A stretch of 20,033 nt of DNA. Origin: Lachnospiraceae bacterium UBA3273 (lineage in GTDB: Bacteria; Bacillota; Clostridia; Lachnospirales; Lachnospiraceae). A model generated the notes under the pieces. It searched no databases. It was not told where the DNA came from and saw only the letters and a list, made by a program, of their open reading frames with translations. Both the position numbers and the translations under genes were made by a program. This document shows, in pieces, positions 15,300-20,033 of this stretch. The first letter of the stretch is position 1. The number at the start of each line of letters is the position of its first letter. Where the stretch lies: contig DEUB01000020.1 of assembly GCA_002362385.1 (NCBI GenBank), positions 1-20,033 on the forward strand, given 5' to 3'.

Positions 15300-15695
15300 A
15301 TGAGCGATAAAGCAGAACCGATCAAAGAAGATGAGGGAAAAACTCCTGACGGGCGCATGGTTTTGTGTGCGGCAAATAAATATGAAATGAAGTATTTTTT
15401 TAATAAGACTTTCCAGTCCCTGCCGGAATCCATTCAGAATGAGCTTCATATTATCAGCGTTCTCTTTGCCCAGGAGGCAGGCGGAATCTTTAAGATCGTT
15501 TTTGAAGAAGACGGGGATATTACCATGGAAACAGAGGCGGCTGAGGATGATATTCTTTATGATGATATTTCCGCAGGACTTTTAGTGGCGGAGATCAAGA
15601 GGACAAGACAGGAAATGTTTGAATCTTTGAGTCTGTACTATAAGGTTTTTATCTTAAAGGAAAATCCGGGAGATCTTCTGGAAGAAGAGACATGA
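15300..15695 (+). CDS. Small hypothetical protein, possibly DUF6145 family
   Basis: This 131-aa acidic soluble protein has no signal peptide or membrane segment. Its core runs from about residue 22 (CAANKYEMKYFFN) through FQSLPESIQNELHIISVL, to an acidic beta-rich part (GGIFKIVFEEDGDITMETEA) and a C-terminal helix (AEIKRTRQEMFESLSLYYKVFI). From memory this pattern matches a family annotated as DUF6145 in Lachnospiraceae, often found beside birA and dus genes; I cannot verify that here. No catalytic motif is visible. It sits 78 bases after birA and 48 before the dus gene, probably in one transcript. AGAGG lies eight bases before the ATG. Confidence 0.75.
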   Translation: MSDKAEPIKEDEGKTPDGRMVLCAANKYEMKYFFNKTFQSLPESIQNELHIISVLFAQEAGGIFKIVFEEDGDITMETEAAEDDILYDDISAGLLVAEIKRTRQEMFESLSLYYKVFILKENPGDLLEEET

Positions 15696-15743
15696 GATGA
15701 CAAAATACATGGCTGAAAGATCATACAGTAAACGGAGTACAGG

Positions 15744-16712
15744 ATGAAAACATTGAAAATAGGCCGGATAACCTTAGACAGCCCTGTAGTCCTCGCACCC
15801 ATGGCAGGCGTTACGGACCTGCCGTTTCGTTTGGTTTGCAAAAGAAAAGGGGCGGGGCTTCTGTGCATGGAAATGGTCAGCGCCAAAGCAGTTTATTATA
15901 ATAACCGCAATACGGAGGAGCTTTTGAAGATCCATCCGGAGGAAGAGCCGGTTTCCCTGCAGCTTTTTGGTTCCCAGCCGGAATTGATGGCGGAGATCGC
16001 AAAGAGGATTGAGGAGAGGCCCTTTTCCATACTGGACATCAATATGGGCTGTCCGGTTCCCAAGGTGGTAAATAACGGGGAAGGTTCTGCCCTTATGAAA
16101 GATCCCCGGCTGGCGGGAGAGATCATGGCTGCGGTGGTTAAAGCGGTCAAGAAGCCGGTTACGGTTAAAATACGAAAAGGTTTTGACGATGAACATGTGA
16201 ATGCCGTGGAGCTGGCGAAGATCGCGGAGGACTGCGGTATAGCCGCCATTGCCGTCCACGGGCGCACAAGAGAGCAGTATTACAGCGGCAGTGCGGATTG
16301 GGATATTATCAGACAGGTAAAAGAGGCTGTTTCTATCCCCGTTTTGGGAAACGGGGATGTGAAAGACCCCGGGAGTGCAAAAGCATTGCTGGAGGAGACA
16401 GGCTGCGACGGCATTATGATAGGACGGGCGGCAAGAGGCAACCCGTGGATCTTTAAGCAGATAGATGATTACCTTTCTTTGGGGACCATGCCGGGTCCTG
16501 TTCCAAAGGAGGAGATAAGACGGACGATCTTAGAGCATGCAGAGCTTATGACCGAGTATAAGGGAGAATATATTGCAGTCAGGGAAATGAGAAAGCATGT
16601 GTCCTGGTATACGGCGGGGATGCCTGACTCCGCAAGGTTTCGCGGAAGGATCAATGAAATGGAGACTATGGAGGAATTGAAAGAGGGAGTAAACGCCCTG
16701 TTTGGCGGTTGA
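15744..16712 (+). CDS. dusB: tRNA-dihydrouridine synthase
   Basis: This 322-aa flavoenzyme reduces uridine to dihydrouridine in tRNA using FMN and NADPH. The TIM barrel opens with VVLAPMAGVTDLPFR (about residues 17-31). The catalytic-cysteine motif is DINMGCPVPKVVNNGEGSALM (about 98-118), with the conserved VNNGEG-K-like loop. The FMN-binding strands VHGRTREQYYSG (about 171-182), GNGDV (about 202) and MIGRAARGNPWIF (about 226-238) follow, then a helical C-terminal tRNA-binding domain. The pattern fits the DusB class common in Firmicutes, although exact position specificity is not readable. It follows the small DUF6145-like gene. Confidence 0.93.
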   Translation: MKTLKIGRITLDSPVVLAPMAGVTDLPFRLVCKRKGAGLLCMEMVSAKAVYYNNRNTEELLKIHPEEEPVSLQLFGSQPELMAEIAKRIEERPFSILDINMGCPVPKVVNNGEGSALMKDPRLAGEIMAAVVKAVKKPVTVKIRKGFDDEHVNAVELAKIAEDCGIAAIAVHGRTREQYYSGSADWDIIRQVKEAVSIPVLGNGDVKDPGSAKALLEETGCDGIMIGRAARGNPWIFKQIDDYLSLGTMPGPVPKEEIRRTILEHAELMTEYKGEYIAVREMRKHVSWYTAGMPDSARFRGRINEMETMEELKEGVNALFGG

Positions 16713-16811
16713 ATGAGCGCTGACTGTTCTGCAAGGCTGTGAGGTTTTCCTGTATGATCGAAGGTAAAATAATGGAATCATAAATTTACAGCTAAGGCAT
16801 AAGATGAAAAT

Positions 16812-17774
16812 ATGAAGAAGAAATTATTTTTGGATCATTTTGATACTGATAAGAATGAAGAGCCCTTTTTTGAAATTCCCGTGAAAACTAAATATATTTT
16901 ATGTTTCCCGCCCAGAGAAATGCTGGCGGGAAATTTTTTCAGTCAGGCGAAAAGAGTTGCTTTCTGGAAACCCCGTGAAAGAGACCGCTATGAATATGAA
17001 CCGGCTTCTGTAGGCGAAAAGGAAGAAATAAGAAAACTGCAGGGACGGATCCGGATCGGGGATACGGTGTGCATTTTTATGGAAAGCGCGCCGGAAACGG
17101 GGAAAGGAGATTTTTTTACAAGGAATTGGATAGAACGGAAGGTAAAAAAGCTTGTCAGGAAAATTGAAGAGGAAAAGTGGAACCCCAATTATAAAGATGG
17201 AAAAGCAGGGAAGAAGGAATCTGAATATGAAAGGGGAATGGCTAAAGAGGAGAGCGGAAACGGAAGGATAGAAGAAGGTCAGGATAAGGTATGCGACGTT
17301 TACCGGATGAAAAACAGGCAGGACTACCCTTACAGCCTGCGCCTGCATTTTGCGGAAAGGTTTCTGGAAAATCTGGATTTCGGAAAAAGGACCCGTATCG
17401 GGATCGTAGAAGGAGATACCTTAAAGAGACGCGACTTGATAGCCCTGATCCGGAACTGTTATGATAAAATAAATTTTCTGACCATTTTTTCGAGGGAAGG
17501 AGCAGAATACCGGGAACTGGTGGAGGACGCATGGGAGCAGTACGGCCTTGCCATTACGGTTACCCCGTCCTTTGGGGAACTGGCGTTTTGCGATTATGTG
17601 CTGGACTGTACCCGGATGCCTTTCGAGGGAAATATCCGCTGTCGTAAGGGCTGTTCTTTCTTTTCCCTTTTCGGAGACCAGAAGAAGATCAGGAGCTTAA
17701 GAAGGGCGGGAGGGGAAATATCTTTTGATTCCTGTGCCAACATCCTTGACAGAGCTTTTCATAATAAGGTATAA
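16812..17774 (+). CDS. Hypothetical protein, no family recognised
   Basis: This 320-aa protein is predicted soluble, with neither signal peptide nor membrane segment. Visible parts are: an N-terminal region with TKYILCFPPREMLAGNFF (about residues 26-43); a basic and acidic low-complexity insert at about 112-165 (repeated Lys, Glu and Gly); and a C-terminal half that looks like an alpha/beta domain. In that half RTRIGIVEGDTLKRRDLI (about 195-212), NFLTIFSREGAEYRELVEDA (about 221-240) and GLAITVTPSFGELAFCDYVLDC (about 245-266) are alternating strands and helices. Several cysteines (C266, C277, C281 and C307 by approximate count) cluster near the C-terminus. Pairing strands with acidic turns hints at a nucleotide- or sugar-binding fold, but I assign no function. 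It lies between the dus gene and greA; a greA promoter is embedded in its last codons. The ribosome-binding site is weak, so the start could shift. Confidence 0.72.
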   Translation: MKKKLFLDHFDTDKNEEPFFEIPVKTKYILCFPPREMLAGNFFSQAKRVAFWKPRERDRYEYEPASVGEKEEIRKLQGRIRIGDTVCIFMESAPETGKGDFFTRNWIERKVKKLVRKIEEEKWNPNYKDGKAGKKESEYERGMAKEESGNGRIEEGQDKVCDVYRMKNRQDYPYSLRLHFAERFLENLDFGKRTRIGIVEGDTLKRRDLIALIRNCYDKINFLTIFSREGAEYRELVEDAWEQYGLAITVTPSFGELAFCDYVLDCTRMPFEGNIRCRKGCSFFSLFGDQKKIRSLRRAGGEISFDSCANILDRAFHNKV

Positions 17775-17775
17775 T
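17746..17775 (+). promoter_or_regulatory. Near-consensus promoter for greA-lysS
   Basis: TTGACA (17746-17751), an 18-base spacer and TATAAT (17770-17775) match both sigma-A consensus hexamers exactly. It overlaps the last codons and stop of the upstream hypothetical gene, giving a leader of about 70 bases to greA. This implies strong constitutive transcription of greA and probably lysS. Confidence 0.82.
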
Positions 17776-17851
17776 ACCTTAGTTAATCGGGGGCGGCATT
17801 TATCTTTTTTTAAGATTGTATGCCCGGAACCTATAGAAAGAAGGGTATCTC

Positions 17852-18340
17852 ATGGAAGCAAAAAAGAATATTTTAACCTATGAAGGTTTAAAAAAGTACG
17901 AAGATGAATTACATGATCTGAAGGTAGTCAAAAGAAAAGAAGTTGCCCAGAAGATCAAAGAAGCAAGGGAACAGGGCGACTTATCCGAAAACGCAGAATA
18001 TGATGCGGCAAAGGACGAGCAGCGCGATATCGAGGCCCGTATTGAAGAATTGGAAAAAATCTTAAAGAATGCGGAAGTCGTTGTGGAAGACGAAGTGGAT
18101 CTGGATAAGATCAACATCGGCTGCGTGGTCAAGATCAAAGATATGGAAATGAAACAGGATTTAACATACAAAATTGTAGGTTCAACCGAGGCAAACAGCT
18201 TAAAGGGCAAGATTTCCAACGAATCTCCCGTAGGGAAAGCGCTGATCGGAGCCAAGGTGGGGGAGACCGTCAAGGTGGAAGTGCCTGCAGGCGTATTAAA
18301 ATATAAGGTTCTGGAAATCCAGAGAGCATCCGAGGTATAG
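17852..18340 (+). CDS. greA: Transcription elongation factor GreA
   Basis: This 162-aa protein rescues backtracked RNA polymerase by inserting its coiled coil into the secondary channel and promoting transcript cleavage. The N-terminal antiparallel coiled coil (about residues 8-75) carries the tip sequence GDLSENAEYDAAKDEQ with the acidic residues that coordinate catalytic Mg2+. The C-terminal FKBP-like domain has KINIGCVVKIKD (about 89) and ESPVGKALIGAKVGETVKVEVPAG (about 124-147). The length is typical (about 158-165). It lies 49 bases before lysS, the usual clostridial arrangement. Confidence 0.97.
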   Translation: MEAKKNILTYEGLKKYEDELHDLKVVKRKEVAQKIKEAREQGDLSENAEYDAAKDEQRDIEARIEELEKILKNAEVVVEDEVDLDKINIGCVVKIKDMEMKQDLTYKIVGSTEANSLKGKISNESPVGKALIGAKVGETVKVEVPAGVLKYKVLEIQRASEV

Positions 18341-18389
18341 GAAGAGTGTCTGCGGGAGTAAATACCGTGGCAGCAATAGGAGAAGAGAA

Positions 18390-19892
18390 ATGGCAGAGCA
18401 GAATAAGCAGAATCAACAGCCCAAGGAGCAGGATATCAACCAGCTTTTAAAGGTGCGCCGGGAAAAACTTACGGCCCTTCAGGAAGCCGGAAAGGATCCT
18501 TTCCGGATCACAAAATTTGACGTGACCCATCACAGTACGGATATAAAGGACAACTTTGAAGAACTGGAAGGGAAAAAGGTAACCGTTGCAGGACGTATCA
18601 TGTCCAAACGTGTTATGGGAAAGGCTTCTTTTTGTAATGTACAGGATTTAAAAGGAAACATCCAGTCCTATGTGGCAAGGGACAGCATCGGAGAAGAGCC
18701 CTATGCTGATTTCAAAAAATATGATGTGGGCGATATCGTAGGGATTTCCGGCGAGGTATTTAAGACAAAAACCGAAGAAATTTCCATCCATGCGGAAAGC
18801 GTGACACTGCTTTCCAAGAGCCTGCAGATACTGCCTGAAAAGTACCATGGGTTGACCAATACCGATATCCGTTACCGTCAGCGTTATACCGACCTGATCA
18901 TGAACGAGGAGGTTAAGGAAACCTTTGTAAAGCGTTCCCAGATCATTTCTTCCATCAGAAGATTTCTGGATGATCAGGGCTTCATGGAGGTAGAGACGCC
19001 CATGCTCGTATCCAATGCGGGCGGCGCTGCGGCAAGACCCTTCGAGAGCCATTACAATGCTTTAGATGAGGATGTGAAGCTGCGTATTTCCTTAGAGCTT
19101 TATTTGAAGAGGCTTATTGTAGGCGGTTTGGAAAGAGTATATGAGATCGGGCGCGTATTCCGTAATGAGGGTCTGGATACCAGGCATAATCCGGAGTTTA
19201 CCCTGATGGAGTTATATCAGGCTTACACAGACTATAACGGCATGATGGATTTGACGGAAAATATGTTCCGTCATGTGGCAGAAGAAGTATGCGGCACCAC
19301 AACGGTTCCTTACGGGGAATATATGATCGATTTAGGCAAGCCTTTTGAGCGCATGACCATGATCGAAGCGGTCAAGAAATACACGGGCATTGATTTTGAT
19401 GAGGTGCCCGATACGGAAGCGGCCAAGAAGCTTGCGGACGAAAAAGAGGTTCATTATGAGGACAGGCATACAAAGGGCGATATCTTAAATCTGTTCTTCG
19501 AGGAATTTGTGGAGGAGAATCTGATCCAGCCTACCTTTATTATGGACCATCCGGTGGAGATCAGTCCCCTGACCAAGAGGAAACCGGACAAGCCCGATTA
19601 TGTAGAGCGTTTTGAACTGTTCATTACTGCAAGGGAAATGTGCAACGCATATTCCGAGTTAAATGATCCCATTGACCAGAGGGAGCGTTTTAAAGCTCAG
19701 GAAGCAGCCCTGGCAGCGGGAGATGAAGAGGCCAACACCACAGATGAGGATTTCCTCAACGCTCTGGAGATCGGTATGCCCCCCACAGGCGGCATCGGAT
19801 ACGGCATTGACAGACTGGTCATGCTGTTGACTAATGCGCCGGCGATCAGGGATGTGCTGCTTTTCCCGACGATGAAAAGCCTTGACAAGTAA
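18390..19892 (+). CDS. lysS: Lysyl-tRNA synthetase, class II
   Basis: This 500-aa enzyme charges tRNA-Lys. An N-terminal OB-fold anticodon-binding domain (about residues 55-150: KKVTVAGRIMSKRVMGKASF) precedes the class II catalytic domain. Motif 1 lies near FMEVETPMLVSNAGGAAARPF (about 197-217), motif 2 is YEIGRVFRNEGLDTRHNPEFTLME (about 251-274), and motif 3 is GGIGYGIDRLVMLLT (about 470-484). The roughly 500-residue length is standard. The extreme N-terminus (AEQNKQNQQPKEQD) is Gln/Lys-rich and unstructured. It is cotranscribed with greA. Confidence 0.97.
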   Translation: MAEQNKQNQQPKEQDINQLLKVRREKLTALQEAGKDPFRITKFDVTHHSTDIKDNFEELEGKKVTVAGRIMSKRVMGKASFCNVQDLKGNIQSYVARDSIGEEPYADFKKYDVGDIVGISGEVFKTKTEEISIHAESVTLLSKSLQILPEKYHGLTNTDIRYRQRYTDLIMNEEVKETFVKRSQIISSIRRFLDDQGFMEVETPMLVSNAGGAAARPFESHYNALDEDVKLRISLELYLKRLIVGGLERVYEIGRVFRNEGLDTRHNPEFTLMELYQAYTDYNGMMDLTENMFRHVAEEVCGTTTVPYGEYMIDLGKPFERMTMIEAVKKYTGIDFDEVPDTEAAKKLADEKEVHYEDRHTKGDILNLFFEEFVEENLIQPTFIMDHPVEISPLTKRKPDKPDYVERFELFITAREMCNAYSELNDPIDQRERFKAQEAALAAGDEEANTTDEDFLNALEIGMPPTGGIGYGIDRLVMLLTNAPAIRDVLLFPTMKSLDK

Positions 19893-19903
19893 ACGATTTT
19901 TTC

Positions 19904-19932
19904 TTGAAAAAGCAACAAAGGCATGCTATATT
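19904..19932 (+). promoter_or_regulatory. Promoter downstream of lysS
   Basis: TTGAAA (19904-19909), a 17-base spacer and TATATT (19927-19932) form a good sigma-A promoter just after the lysS stop. They direct transcription at about 19939 into the structured segment that ends at the window edge. Confidence 0.68.
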
Positions 19933-19938
19933 AGACAT

Positions 19939-20033
19939 ATAAAAGGAACAACCGCCCATAAGGTGGGTTGACCAATAATGTAGATAGAAAATCCACCCTG
20001 CTACTCGGTCAAAGTTTAGGGGTGGTTTTTCTA
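19939..20033 (+). ncRNA. Structured leader or small RNA ending in a terminator (cut by window end)
   Basis: Behind the promoter, AACCGCCC (19950-19957) pairs with GGGTGGTT (20020-20027) with one G-U pair. TTGACC (19968-19973) pairs perfectly with GGTCAA (20007-20012). GGTGG (19962-19966) can pair with CCACC (19993-19997) in the loop, making a pseudoknot. CCACCC (19993-19998) can alternatively pair with GGGTGG (20020-20025), which is followed by TTTTT: a terminator. Exclusive pairings of this kind are typical of regulatory leaders. I do not recognise the class. It may instead be a free-standing small RNA, an rRNA or tRNA operon leader, or simply a terminator. What follows is outside the window. 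Confidence 0.5.

Noticed and set aside
19939..20033. T-box riboswitch, suggested by AGGGGTGG near the end
   Set aside because: The T-box antiterminator signature (AGGGTGGNACCGCG) is not present, since the GGTGG runs straight into the T-run, and there is no room for the specifier stem.
1..20033. CRISPR array, tRNA or rRNA genes, prophage or integrative-element genes
   Set aside because: No regularly spaced direct repeats, cloverleaf or rRNA-like segments, integrases or phage proteins were recognised.

Overview
The window looks like a chromosomal segment of a Firmicute of class Clostridia, most likely a Lachnospiraceae gut commensal. This is inferred from purine-rich GGAGG ribosome-binding sites, sigma-A-type promoters, the greA-lysS pairing, a SleB-type hydrolase, short clostridial intergenic spacers and the sequence character of the proteins. 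No phage, IS transposase, CRISPR array, rRNA or tRNA gene is visible. Most of the window is housekeeping or catabolic gene content.

Layout. Positions 1-2756 (+): a promoter, then pfkA, a SpoU/TrmH-type RNA methyltransferase and proC. Positions 2767-4085 (+): a promoter, a secreted SH3/SH3/SleB-type cell-wall hydrolase, and a terminator. Positions 4144-5706 (+): a promoter, a short NfeD-like membrane protein and a stomatin/SPFH protein, then a terminator. Positions 5623-6464 hold no credible gene but two very large, nearly perfect inverted repeats in tandem. The second carries a compact multi-hairpin structure at its tip that resembles a HEARO/omega-type RNA. Positions 6389-10531 (+): a putative AraR-like operator/promoter, then araA, araB and araD, closed by a terminator shared with the convergent pair. 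Positions 10530-12902 (-): an ABC-2 type exporter (permease and ATPase, overlapping). Positions 13042-16712 (+): a promoter, ornithine carbamoyltransferase, birA, a small Lachnospiraceae-type hypothetical, and a dus-family tRNA-dihydrouridine synthase. Positions 16812-19892 (+): an unrecognised 320-aa protein, greA (with its own promoter inside the end of the preceding gene) and lysS. Positions 19904-20033: a promoter followed by a short structured, terminator-ended leader or small RNA, cut by the window end.

How the genes work together. AraA, AraB and AraD form the complete L-arabinose to D-xylulose-5-phosphate route, with a repressor-like dyad on the promoter. NfeD and stomatin form the common two-gene membrane-scaffold operon. 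GreA, LysS, the Dus enzyme and the SpoU methylase are translation and transcription housekeeping functions. The most unusual content is RNA/DNA structure: the nested hairpins at 5645-6351 and the pseudoknot-capable leader at the right edge. All family assignments come from reading motifs by eye; no database search was run.
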